NCBI RefSeq assembly: GCF_000092245.1
Contig: NC_014166.1
Span: 2,294,001 to 2,358,000, forward strand
Direction: 5' to 3'
DNA: 64,000 nucleotides
Source of the DNA: Arcobacter nitrofigilis DSM 7299
Lineage (GTDB): Bacteria; Campylobacterota; Campylobacteria; Campylobacterales; Arcobacteraceae
Shown here: in pieces, positions 26,308 through 37,530 of the stretch
Layout: the number at the start of each line of letters is the position of its first letter
How positions within the stretch are numbered: position 1 is the stretch's first letter
Made by a program: the position numbers and the translations under genes
Notes under the pieces: generated by a model
What the model saw: only the letters and a program-made list of their open reading frames with translations
Told to the model about the DNA's origin: nothing
Database searches by the model: none

Positions 26308-27012
26308 CTACTTATATCTTTTTTTTAAAAAGAATTTAAAAGGTAAGAGCCTAATATGAACCATTACAATGGCTGCTGTGTCCCAAAATTTTTTGAAGTG
26401 ACTAACTCTTTCTTCAGCAGTTGGGTAATAGCACTCAATAGTCACTTCTTTAATCAATCTTTTTTTCCATGAATGTTTCACTAAAACTTCCATTTCCCAA
26501 TCAAATCTTGAAGTTTTGATATCTAAATCTAAAATGGAAGTGGGATATAATCTGAATCCTGATAGTGAGTCTTTTATCTCTTGTTCTGTATCCCATGTTG
26601 CCCAAAAGTTACTAAACCAACGACCAAACTTAGAACCACTAGGTACATTATCTATCTCAAAATTTCTTGCACCAATTATTATTTGGTTATCCCCATCACA
26701 TGCATTTATGATTTTTTCTATTTGGCTTGCTAAATGTTGTCCATCGCCATCTAAACTAATAAAATACTTGTAACCTAGCTCTTTTGCTTTCCTGGCACCA
26801 GTTAAAATTGCTTCACCTTTTCCTTTATTTAAAGGATGTCTTAAAACAATTAAATTTGAATTTTTATTTAACTTTTCTTCTACTGGATTATCATATCCAT
26901 CATCAACAACTATTGTTTTAATATTATAAGATAATACATCATCAACAACTCTTTGTATTGTTGAATCATTATTATATGTAGGTATTACAACTATAATTTC
27001 ACTAAATTTCAT
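26308..27012 (-). CDS. Family 2 glycosyltransferase
   Basis: A GT-A-fold glycosyltransferase of 234 residues. VVIPTYNNDSTIQRVVDDVL opens the domain (about residues 8-27), VVDDGYDNP follows near 35, and the metal-binding DxD-type motif is SLDGDGQHL (about 87-95). The pattern is close to DPM1/polyprenyl-phosphate glycosyltransferases, with no C-terminal membrane helix. Aryl polyene clusters often contain a GT2, proposed to add a sugar to the lipid anchor or the pigment. It overlaps the dehydratase gene upstream by 11 bases and abuts the acyltransferase. Sugar and acceptor cannot be told. Confidence 0.87.
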   Translation of the reverse strand: MKFSEIIVVIPTYNNDSTIQRVVDDVLSYNIKTIVVDDGYDNPVEEKLNKNSNLIVLRHPLNKGKGEAILTGARKAKELGYKYFISLDGDGQHLASQIEKIINACDGDNQIIIGARNFEIDNVPSGSKFGRWFSNFWATWDTEQEIKDSLSGFRLYPTSILDLDIKTSRFDWEMEVLVKHSWKKRLIKEVTIECYYPTAEERVSHFKKFWDTAAIVMVHIRLLPFKFFLKKRYK

Positions 27013-27319
27013 ATGTTATTTCACTTATTTTCTTATTTTCACTTTTTATTATTATTTTATATTTAGATACATTTACACAAGTAATATAATATTCAATTAT
27101 ATCTTCAGGTTTTATGATTGATATAAACTTTACTTTTGAAATAGTAATAATTTTATGATTTAATATATCTGAGATAATATCAATTTGCATAAATCCAGGC
27201 AGAATTTCGTTTTGAGGAAAATGTGCTTTAAATACGGGATGTTCTTTATTTGCCAGTTTAACTTTGTAATAGTTTTCTGATTTTTCTAAAACTTCAAATA
27301 AATTCTTAAATAACTTCAC
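27002..27319 (-). CDS. Hotdog dehydratase subunit with catalytic His (ApeI-like)
   Basis: A single hotdog fold of 105 residues, shorter than FabZ (about 145). The active-site loop is VFKAHFPQNEILPGFMQID: His33 and the Pro-Gly at 41-42 match FabA/FabZ, and the acidic residue on the central helix is Asp47, as in FabA, not the Glu of FabZ. In characterised aryl polyene systems, two hotdog proteins (ApeI and ApeP) make a heterodimeric dehydratase; the second one here is the gene at 29,437-29,787. This is the first gene of the 14-gene - strand operon. The promoter should lie in the 126-base divergent region. Confidence 0.78.
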   Translation of the reverse strand: MKLFKNLFEVLEKSENYYKVKLANKEHPVFKAHFPQNEILPGFMQIDIISDILNHKIITISKVKFISIIKPEDIIEYYITCVNVSKYKIIIKSENKKISEITYEI

Positions 27320-27445
27320 TATGATTTTCTTTCTATATGTATTCGTTATTGTACAAAATAATTTATTAAAAGATAATTTATAAGATGATTAAAAGATGAA
27401 AAACAGTACTATTTCGTAAGATTACTTAGAAGGTTAAAATAAAAT
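27320..27445. promoter_or_regulatory. Divergent promoter region of the two polyene operons
   Basis: This 126-base AT-rich gap lies between the starts of the - strand operon (dehydratase) and the + strand operon (ACP-B), so promoters for both should be here. A TTGTAC at 27,350-27,355 with downstream TATAA-like sequences could serve the + strand. For the - strand, TTATCT 17 bases before TACAAT is a weak match. No clear operator is visible. Confidence 0.5.
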
Positions 27446-27697
27446 ATGACAACTATTAATGAGTTTAAAGAAGTACTAATTGAAGGCCTAAATTTAGAAG
27501 ACTTCACGATTGATGATATTGAAGATGATGCACCTTTATTTGGAGATGATGGAATAGGATTAGACTCTGTTGATTCAATTGAATTAGTTTTAATTATCGA
27601 AAAAGAATATGGTGTAAAAATAAGTAATACTGAACAATATCAAGATATTTTTGCATCTGTATCTAGCTTATTAAACTATATTAATGAAAATAAATAA
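27446..27697 (+). CDS. Acyl carrier protein, ACP-B
   Basis: An acidic carrier protein of 83 residues with phosphopantetheine attachment Ser41 in IGLDSVDSIELVL, the more typical form of the motif. It is the first gene of the + strand block and overlaps the start of the next ketosynthase gene by 14 bases. With ACP-A it gives the cluster two carriers; one may hold the aryl starter or the polyene and the other the chain for the resorcinol, but the sequences do not say which. Confidence 0.92.
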   Translation: MTTINEFKEVLIEGLNLEDFTIDDIEDDAPLFGDDGIGLDSVDSIELVLIIEKEYGVKISNTEQYQDIFASVSSLLNYINENK

Positions 27698-28799
27698 TAA
27701 AGCCTATATAAATTATTTTGATTCAATTTCTTGTGCAGGAAATAATTCAGAAGAGTTATTTGAATCAATTTGCCTAAAAAAAGATACCATTTCAATCAAT
27801 TCAACTTATGTTAAAGAAAGAAATGTTGCAATTGGTGGAATACAAAGAGATAAAGACTTAAATAATATTTTAAAAGAAAGATGTGATAAATTATTAGACA
27901 TTACAAAGTTACATGATTTTTCAAATACTCTTTTAATAATTGGTTCTTCTGTTGGAGGAATGAACGAAACAGAAAAACTTTTTTTCAAAAATAAGAACTA
28001 TAAAGAAATCAATCCAAAAAAACACCCTGTTGATGCAATATCACATTTTTTAAAACAACATTATAAATTCTATGATGATGTATCTTTTTCTACGGCATGT
28101 ACTTCAAGTGCAAATGCCTTAGGCTATGCAAAAGAAGTAATTGAAAAAGGCATATATGAAAATGTTTTAGTTATTGGAATAGATTCCTTATCACATACTA
28201 CAGTTTGTGGATTTTCAGCATTAAGTGTTCTATCATCAAAAACATGTACTCCCTTTGACAAAAACAGAGATGGAATGAATGTAGCTGAAGGTTTTGGAAT
28301 TTTATTATTACAAAATAAAAAAGAAGAAAATTCTATTGAATTATGTGGAGTTGGATATAGTTCAGACTCTCATCATATGACACAACCACATCCAGAAGGA
28401 TTAGGTGCAAAAAAAGCAATGGAAAATGCTTTAGAAAATGCAAACTTACATAAAAATGATATCTCATATATAAATGCTCATGGTACAGGAACTTTTGCCA
28501 ATGATTTTTCTGAATTAAACGCAATAAAATCTTTGTTTATAGAAAATAAACCAAAAGTTAGCTCAACTAAATCAACAACAGGACATACTTTAGGAGCAGC
28601 TGGGGCTATCGAAGCAATTATTTCATGTATGGTTTTAAAAGAACAGATTATTCCAGCAAATAAAGGCTTAATAGAAATAGAAATAGAAGATATAAACTAC
28701 TCATTTGAAACTACTTCATCTAAGGTTGATTATGTACTTAGTAACTCTTTTGCCTTTGGTGGAAATAATACTTCATTGATTTTTGGACTTGTCAAGTGA
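27684..28799 (+). CDS. Beta-ketoacyl-ACP synthase (aryl polyene type), KS-B
   Basis: A FabF-like condensing enzyme of 371 residues with the complete triad: Cys139 in FSTACTSSANALG, His266 in NAHGTGT and His301 in STTGHTLGAAG. Its motifs are more canonical than those of KS-A. It starts within the ACP-B gene and its stop overlaps the chain-length-factor gene by four bases (ATGA), so ACP, KS and CLF are translated together. The pairing matches the KS:CLF heterodimers of aryl polyene synthases. Which of the two KS pairs does the bulk of polyene extension cannot be decided from sequence. Confidence 0.9.
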   Translation: MKINNKAYINYFDSISCAGNNSEELFESICLKKDTISINSTYVKERNVAIGGIQRDKDLNNILKERCDKLLDITKLHDFSNTLLIIGSSVGGMNETEKLFFKNKNYKEINPKKHPVDAISHFLKQHYKFYDDVSFSTACTSSANALGYAKEVIEKGIYENVLVIGIDSLSHTTVCGFSALSVLSSKTCTPFDKNRDGMNVAEGFGILLLQNKKEENSIELCGVGYSSDSHHMTQPHPEGLGAKKAMENALENANLHKNDISYINAHGTGTFANDFSELNAIKSLFIENKPKVSSTKSTTGHTLGAAGAIEAIISCMVLKEQIIPANKGLIEIEIEDINYSFETTSSKVDYVLSNSFAFGGNNTSLIFGLVK

Positions 28800-29437
28800 A
28801 AATAAATTTAGAAATATTAGATGCATCTTATATCTTTGATGAAAAAGAAATTACGAATCTAAAAACTAAAGAACTAGTTCCTAAAATGATAATAAGAAGA
28901 AGATTAACAAGGGCTTCAAAGCTTATAATTGAACTTATGTCAAATATAAATTTTAAAGAGGGTAGAATAATATTTGGAACATCTTATGGAGAATTATTAG
29001 CAACATCAAAAATATTAAATGCAATTTCCAATAATGAAATTTTATCTCCCACAGATTTTCAAAACTCTGTTTATAATACTCCTGTATCATATGCTTCTAT
29101 TTTGTCTAATAATACTAATGAAATATTAACTATCTCTTCAGGAGAAGAGACCTCTTTAAAAGTTTTGAAAGTAGGTGCAGTAAAAGCTTTAGATGGTGAT
29201 GAGATTTTATTAACTTGTACAGAAACATTAAATATAAACAATATTGAAGAGGTAAATAGTTGTATAAAATATTTAGAAAGTGCTGTTGCCTTAAAAGTTA
29301 GAGTTACTAATGAAAATGCAAATATAGATTTAAAAAATATACAAAATGAAAACTATCCAAAATCAATAGAACATATACTTCATGTCGCTAAAAACTTTCA
29401 AAAAGATAAAAAAAATATAATAGAAGTCAATATCTAA
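28796..29437 (+). CDS. Ketosynthase chain-length factor (ApeC-like, Ketoacyl-synt_2 type)
   Basis: The 213-residue protein resembles the short chain-length-factor family (Ketoacyl-synt_2, PF13723) of aryl polyene clusters. An N-terminal PKMIIRRRLTRASKLIIEL (about 29-47) is followed by IIFGTSYGELLATSKILNAIS (about 58-78), then LSPTDFQNSVYNTPVSYASI (about 83-102) and LTISSGEETSLKVLKVGAV (about 111-129). The nucleophile position lies in SSGEE and has Glu in place of Cys, so it cannot condense on its own. The ending overlaps the next gene by one base. It pairs with KS-B. The same SS-x-E/D pattern at the nucleophile site occurs in the other CLF-like protein of the cluster. Confidence 0.82.
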   Translation: MKINLEILDASYIFDEKEITNLKTKELVPKMIIRRRLTRASKLIIELMSNINFKEGRIIFGTSYGELLATSKILNAISNNEILSPTDFQNSVYNTPVSYASILSNNTNEILTISSGEETSLKVLKVGAVKALDGDEILLTCTETLNINNIEEVNSCIKYLESAVALKVRVTNENANIDLKNIQNENYPKSIEHILHVAKNFQKDKKNIIEVNI

Positions 29438-29787
29438 TGAATTTACCACATCAAGCACCTATAAGATTTGCCCAAGAAATTTTAGAAAGAGATAAAAACT
29501 TTTACATTGTAAAATGTTCTTTTCCTTATATCCCAACACTTTCAATGATTAGTGAAGCTGCTGCTCAAAGTAGTGCTGCTTTTGCACAAGATGAAAAAGA
29601 ACCAAGAATAGGCTTTTTAATCTCTTTAAAAAATATAAAGAAGTTATCTGAGTTAGACAAAGAAGAGTATCAAATTAAAATATCAAAATCCTTTAACTTT
29701 GGGGCAATGACTGAATACAAATTTGAATTATTTGACGAAAAAGAAACTTATGCAGAGGGTGAGTTAACAATAGCACTTAAAAATTAA
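29437..29787 (+). CDS. Hotdog dehydratase partner subunit (ApeP-like)
   Basis: A single hotdog protein of 116 residues. The opening NLPHQAPIRFAQEIL resembles the LLPHRxPFLLVDRV start of FabZ-type dehydratases. The central helix TLSMISEAAAQSSAAFA (about 34-50) carries Glu40 at the place of the catalytic acid. No His matching FabZ's catalytic HFP is present in the loop before it, where the sequence is SFPYIPTLS. It therefore complements the other hotdog subunit (27,002-27,319), which has the His. This fits a DH:DH' heterodimer as described for ApeI:ApeP. It shares one base with the CLF gene. Confidence 0.75.
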   Translation: MNLPHQAPIRFAQEILERDKNFYIVKCSFPYIPTLSMISEAAAQSSAAFAQDEKEPRIGFLISLKNIKKLSELDKEEYQIKISKSFNFGAMTEYKFELFDEKETYAEGELTIALKN

Positions 29788-29801
29788 TAAAAAAGAGTAA
29801 T

Positions 29802-30866
29802 ATGAAAGATTTTTTCAAAGATAACGATAAAATAAGTGCAATACAAGCACAATATGAAGCTCAGAAAATTGCATTCGCTCCGATTGTATTCCAAGTTGTA
29901 AGAACTATGAGAGATCTAAAATTATTAGAAATATTAGCTGATAATAAAGATGGATTAACATATGAAGAATTAGCGAAAAAAAGTGATTTAACTAAGTATG
30001 CAATACAATTACTATGTGAAACAGCACTAAGTGCAAATATAATTTCAATAAAAAATGAAAAAATATATCTAACAAAAATTGGCTTTTTTATTCATAGTGA
30101 CAAAATGACTAACACTAATATGAACTATAACCACCATGTGAATTACTTAGGATTATTTTACTTGGAAGAATCAATAAAAAGTGGGAAAGCAGAAGGATTA
30201 AAAGTACTTAGTGATAAAGATACAATATACCCAGCCCTTTCAACCTTACCACAAAAAGTAAAAGACTCTTGGTTTGACTTTGATCATATGTATTCTGATT
30301 CTGGATTTCCAAAAGTAATAAAAATACTAGAAGAACTAAATCCTAAATCAATACTTGATATAGGTGGAAATACTGGTAAATTTGCCATGCTGTTTGCAAA
30401 AAAGAATCCAAATGTAAATATAACAATAATGGATTTACCACAACAAGTAAAACTAGCAAAACAAAATATTTATGAAAATGATATAAAAAATATTTCAACA
30501 TATGAAGCAAATATTTTAAAAGAAGAAACTTCAATACCAAAAGATTTTGATATTATTTGGATGAGTCAATTTCTAGATTGTTTTAAAGAAGAACAAATTA
30601 TAAGTATTTTGAAAAAAATAATGAATTCCGTTGATGTAAATAGTGAAATATGTATTATGGAACCATTTTGGGATAGACAAAGTAATGAAACAGCTGCATA
30701 CTGTGTAATAAATACTTCTCCTTACTTTACAGCTATGGCAAATGGTTATAGTAAAATGTTTAAATATACTGATTTTGAAAAATTATTAAAAATAGCAGGA
30801 TTAGAAGTAATTGAAATAATAGACGATATTGGTTTATGCCAAACTCTTATACGTTGCAAAAAATAA
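29802..30866 (+). CDS. SAM-dependent methyltransferase with N-terminal winged helix
   Basis: The 354-residue protein has the plan of small-molecule O-methyltransferases. A winged-helix dimerisation domain (about residues 25-105) includes LKLLEILADNKDGLTYEELA. The Rossmann-fold catalytic domain carries motif I ILDIGGNTGKFAML (about 184-197), MDLPQQVKLAK near 215 and IIWMSQFLDCF near 247. In the pigment setting it probably methylates the phenolic oxygen, or a ring carbon, of the aryl head group. Which atom is methylated cannot be read. It is the last gene of the + strand block; after 12 bases of non-coding sequence comes tRNA-Thr on the opposite strand. Confidence 0.85.
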   Translation: MKDFFKDNDKISAIQAQYEAQKIAFAPIVFQVVRTMRDLKLLEILADNKDGLTYEELAKKSDLTKYAIQLLCETALSANIISIKNEKIYLTKIGFFIHSDKMTNTNMNYNHHVNYLGLFYLEESIKSGKAEGLKVLSDKDTIYPALSTLPQKVKDSWFDFDHMYSDSGFPKVIKILEELNPKSILDIGGNTGKFAMLFAKKNPNVNITIMDLPQQVKLAKQNIYENDIKNISTYEANILKEETSIPKDFDIIWMSQFLDCFKEEQIISILKKIMNSVDVNSEICIMEPFWDRQSNETAAYCVINTSPYFTAMANGYSKMFKYTDFEKLLKIAGLEVIEIIDDIGLCQTLIRCKK

Positions 30867-30878
30867 ATAAAAAACAAG

Positions 30879-30954
30879 TGGTGCTCACAGTGGGAATCGA
30901 ACCTACAACCTCTCCCTTACCATGGGATTGCTCTACCGTTGGAGCTATGCGAGC
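30879..30954 (-). tRNA. tRNA-Thr (GGU), with unusual D-loop and stem mismatches
   Basis: Read on the - strand, this is a 76-base cloverleaf with a 7-bp acceptor stem (GCTCGCA/TGTGAGC, one G-T), discriminator A and encoded CCA. The anticodon loop ATGGTAA gives anticodon GGU, decoding ACC/ACU. The D-stem GCTC/GAGC is intact. Three features are odd: base 14 is C where A is nearly universal, the anticodon stem has an A27-G43 mismatch, and the T-stem has an A51-C63 mismatch. It lies downstream of the rRNA operon terminator on the same strand. It may be functional or a decayed copy. Confidence 0.8.
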
Positions 30955-31057
30955 TAATAATAGAGAATAACTAATAATGAATAGTGACTATTGGCACATA
31001 AAAGTAGAAAATAAATTCTAGCACGAATAATATTATAATATTCAGTAAAAACAGGCT

Positions 31058-31110
31058 AAAAAAAAGCCTCTATCAAATAACTAGAAAACTAGCAATTAGA
31101 TAAAGGCTTT
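31058..31110 (-). terminator. Terminator of the rRNA operon
   Basis: On the - strand, AAAGCCTTTATC pairs with GATAGAGGCTTT (one G-T) and is followed by a run of T (31,058-31,065). An inner CTAG/CTAG stem extends the hairpin. It lies right after 5S rRNA. It is a clear Rho-independent terminator. Confidence 0.85.
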
Positions 31111-31120
31111 AAAAACTCAA

Positions 31121-31238
31121 GAGTTGGCGACGACTTACGTTTCCACAAGGGGACCCTGCAGTATTATCAGCGATGAAGTGCTTGACTTCCGGGTTCGGAA
31201 TGGAGCCGGGTATTTCCACTTCTCTATAATCACCAACA
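31121..31238 (-). rRNA. 5S ribosomal RNA
   Basis: The terminal helix bases TTGGTGATTA...CGTCGCCAAC close on themselves. The internal CCCGGCTCCATTCCGAACCC stretch is the loop B/C hallmark of 5S rRNA. The region is on the - strand, downstream of 23S, with a length of about 118 bases. The ends are estimated from the pairing. Confidence 0.93.
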
Positions 31239-31324
31239 AAGTTGAGTAGTAAAAGCGAAGCTTTTAAATGAAAAATCAAATTTCAATTCGCTCTTAATAC
31301 TCAACTCTATCTTGAGATAGAATG

Positions 31325-31342
31325 TTTAATGTTAAAGTCTTT
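31325..31342 (-). other. 3' arm of 23S rRNA processing stem
   Basis: TTTAATGTTAAAGTCTTT (+ strand) is the exact reverse complement of 34,515-34,532 on the other side of 23S. The 18-bp perfect stem would bring the ends of pre-23S together for RNase III cleavage. Confidence 0.75.
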
Positions 31343-31446
31343 ACACACAGAAAAAATAAAAGAAAAATTTTTCATTTTTAACTTTTCATTTTTCACTCAT
31401 TAAGTATGTACTTAATAAGATAGTAAACCAAGAAATATATAAAATA

Positions 31447-34362
<2,916 letters not shown>

Positions 34363-34514
34363 TAACTAAATCTCTTTAGTTACCTTTTTTGATAATTATT
34401 CCTTGGCTACTATCTTATTAAATACAATATTTAATAAAAATAGTAATTGTGTGTTTAAATTGTTTTCTATTTTGTATTAAAATAAATCTCTTTATTCTAA
34501 TTCGAAAAAATTTT

Positions 34515-34532
34515 AAAGACTTTAACATTAAA
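34515..34532 (-). other. 5' arm of 23S rRNA processing stem
   Basis: AAAGACTTTAACATTAAA (+ strand) pairs perfectly over 18 bases with 31,325-31,342. This is the usual layout for an RNase III site around pre-23S rRNA. Confidence 0.75.
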
Positions 34533-34656
34533 TTTTTAAATAACATTTTCAGGAAATGCCTGAAAGCATTTTGATTCGAAAACCAAATATAAATCTTATT
34601 TTTAAGACTTATATTTAGTTTTTATCTCTATTCTACTTTGGTTTAGGTGCTAATGT

Positions 34657-34732
34657 TGGTGGAGAATAGCGGGATCGAACCGCTGACCTCCTGCGTGCAA
34701 GGCAGGCGCTCTCCCAGCTGAGCTAATTCCCC
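34657..34732 (-). tRNA. tRNA-Ala (UGC)
   Basis: The gene lies in the 16S-23S spacer on the - strand. It is a complete cloverleaf with encoded CCA, acceptor stem GGGGAAT/ATTCTCC (one G-T), and anticodon loop CTTGCAC giving UGC. This is the standard second tRNA of such spacers. Confidence 0.97.
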
Positions 34733-34751
34733 AACAAAGATTATCTTCTCA

Positions 34752-34828
34752 TGGTGGGCCTACCAGGACTTGAACCTGGGACCTCACGATTATCAGTCGA
34801 GCGCTCTAGCCAGCTGAGCTATAGGCCC
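34752..34828 (-). tRNA. tRNA-Ile (GAU)
   Basis: The gene lies between 16S and tRNA-Ala on the - strand. The 77-base cloverleaf has encoded CCA, acceptor stem GGGCCTA/TAGGCCC, and anticodon loop CTGATAA giving GAU. The gap to tRNA-Ala is 19 bases. Confidence 0.97.
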
Positions 34829-34860
34829 ATTCTTCACCTATTATTTTCAATAACCTTTAC

Positions 34861-34876
34861 AAACCGAATATGATAT
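34861..34876 (-). other. 3' arm of 16S rRNA processing stem
   Basis: AAACCGAATATGATAT (+ strand) is the exact reverse complement of 36,584-36,599 on the other side of 16S. The 16-bp stem fits an RNase III processing site. Confidence 0.75.
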
Positions 34877-34939
34877 TGGATATTTACCCATTGTTTTTTA
34901 TTTCTTGAAGTTAGAACCGAATCTAACTTCATTACTCTG

Positions 34940-36457
<1,518 letters not shown>

Positions 36458-36583
36458 GTTTAGTTTAATCATGACTAGTGTCTAACTCTTTTATTCAACT
36501 TCCGTAAAAGTTAATTGCAATTGTTTACTGACATTACTCATTGTTTTTTTAATAGACGAGAATTGTATAAATTCTCTTGTTTT

Positions 36584-36599
36584 ATATCATATTCGGTTT
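36584..36599 (-). other. 5' arm of 16S rRNA processing stem
   Basis: ATATCATATTCGGTTT (+ strand) pairs perfectly over 16 bases with 34,861-34,876, enclosing 16S rRNA. Confidence 0.75.
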
Positions 36600-36631
36600 A
36601 TAAAAGTTACTTACTTCTTTAAACCGTAGTT

Positions 36632-36643
36632 TGTTAAAGAACA
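36632..36643 (-). promoter_or_regulatory. boxA antitermination site in the rRNA leader
   Basis: On the - strand the leader contains TGTTCTTTAACA, one base different from the E. coli boxA TGCTCTTTAACA. boxA recruits NusB-NusE to make rRNA transcription resistant to Rho. It lies about 35 bases after the expected start of transcription. Confidence 0.8.
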
Positions 36644-36682
36644 TCAACCCTTCGCGACGTTTGTCACTCAAATTGGACGGGA

Positions 36683-36711
36683 ATTATAATAGGTTTTTTC
36701 TTCTTTGTCAA
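36683..36711 (-). promoter_or_regulatory. Consensus promoter of the rRNA operon
   Basis: On the - strand, TTGACA (36,706-36,711) and TATAAT (36,683-36,688) are separated by exactly 17 bases. Both hexamers are perfect. The sequence after the -10 (TCCCGTCC) is G+C-rich for this genome, as expected for a discriminator under stringent control. The start of transcription should be near 36,676. Confidence 0.88.
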
Positions 36712-36816
36712 GTGCTACAGATTAATCCTGGCTTAAATTTTGAAAAAAAATAAAGTTTGTAAATTTTAGTAATAATATATAGAGTTTTTTGTTAGTTTTT
36801 ATTGAGTTTAGTAGTT

Positions 36817-36842
36817 AAAATAAGAGTGAAACTCTTATTTTA
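36817..36842 (-). terminator. Terminator-like hairpin at the mtnN stop
   Basis: AAATAAGAGT and ACTCTTATTT form a perfect stem with a three-base loop, overlapping the mtnN stop codon and followed on the - strand by AT-rich sequence. It would end the fabD-mtnN transcript before the rRNA promoter. Confidence 0.5.
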
Positions 36843-37530
36843 ATAATTCATCTACTATTTTAATTAAATAGTCAGCTGAGTTTTTTGCACTTGATTTTAA
36901 AAATTCATCAAAATCAAAGCCTGCATCCATATCTGCTGTATCAGATATAGCTCTAAGAATAAAGAAAGGAATATTTAAAGCATCACATACAACTGCAACA
37001 CTTGCACCCTCCATTTCTAAAGCATCAGCATTAAAAGTACTTTGTATAAAGTCTTTTCTTTCAGATGAATGAACAAACTGATCACCTGTTGCAATAGTTC
37101 CTTCAATAACTTTCATTCCATTATTAGAAGCTACTTTTTTTGCAATATCGTTTAACTCTTTTGTTGTTTCAACAAATACATTGCCCCCTGGAACATATCC
37201 ATGAGGATGTCCAAAAGCAGTAATATCTAAGTCGTGTTGACAAAGTTTATTTGCAATAATTAAATCACCAATATTAAGTTCTGGATTAATTCCACCTGCA
37301 ACTCCTGAAAAAAGTAAAGTATCACATCCAAATTTTTCTATCATAGTTGTTGCTGTTAAACTAGCAAATACTTTTCCTATCTTAGAATATGCAATTACAA
37401 TATCTAGACCTTTATAAGATACCTCATAATATTTATTATTTGCAAACTCTACTACGTTTACATTATCAAAATGAGCTAATAGAGGTTCAATTTCCTCTTC
37501 CATAGCTCCCATTATTGCTAATTTATTCAT
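36835..37530 (-). CDS. mtnN: MTA/SAH (and aminofutalosine) nucleosidase
   Basis: The 231-residue nucleosidase cleaves methylthioadenosine and S-adenosylhomocysteine. In Campylobacterota the same enzyme also cleaves 6-amino-6-deoxyfutalosine for menaquinone. The N-terminal IMGAMEEEIEPLLAH holds the catalytic Glu. LLFSGVAGGINPELNIGDLII (about 75-95), DALEMEGASVAVVC (about 168-181) and ILRAISDTADMDAG with the catalytic Asp (about 192-205) are all family signatures. Length equals the E. coli enzyme (232). The start overlaps the fabD stop by eight bases. Confidence 0.95.
   Translation of the reverse strand: MNKLAIMGAMEEEIEPLLAHFDNVNVVEFANNKYYEVSYKGLDIVIAYSKIGKVFASLTATTMIEKFGCDTLLFSGVAGGINPELNIGDLIIANKLCQHDLDITAFGHPHGYVPGGNVFVETTKELNDIAKKVASNNGMKVIEGTIATGDQFVHSSERKDFIQSTFNADALEMEGASVAVVCDALNIPFFILRAISDTADMDAGFDFDEFLKSSAKNSADYLIKIVDELLK

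Noticed and set aside
36720-36816. Second rRNA promoter or small gene between mtnN and the rRNA promoter
   Set aside because: Only AT-rich sequence without a good -35/-10 pair or coding frame is seen.
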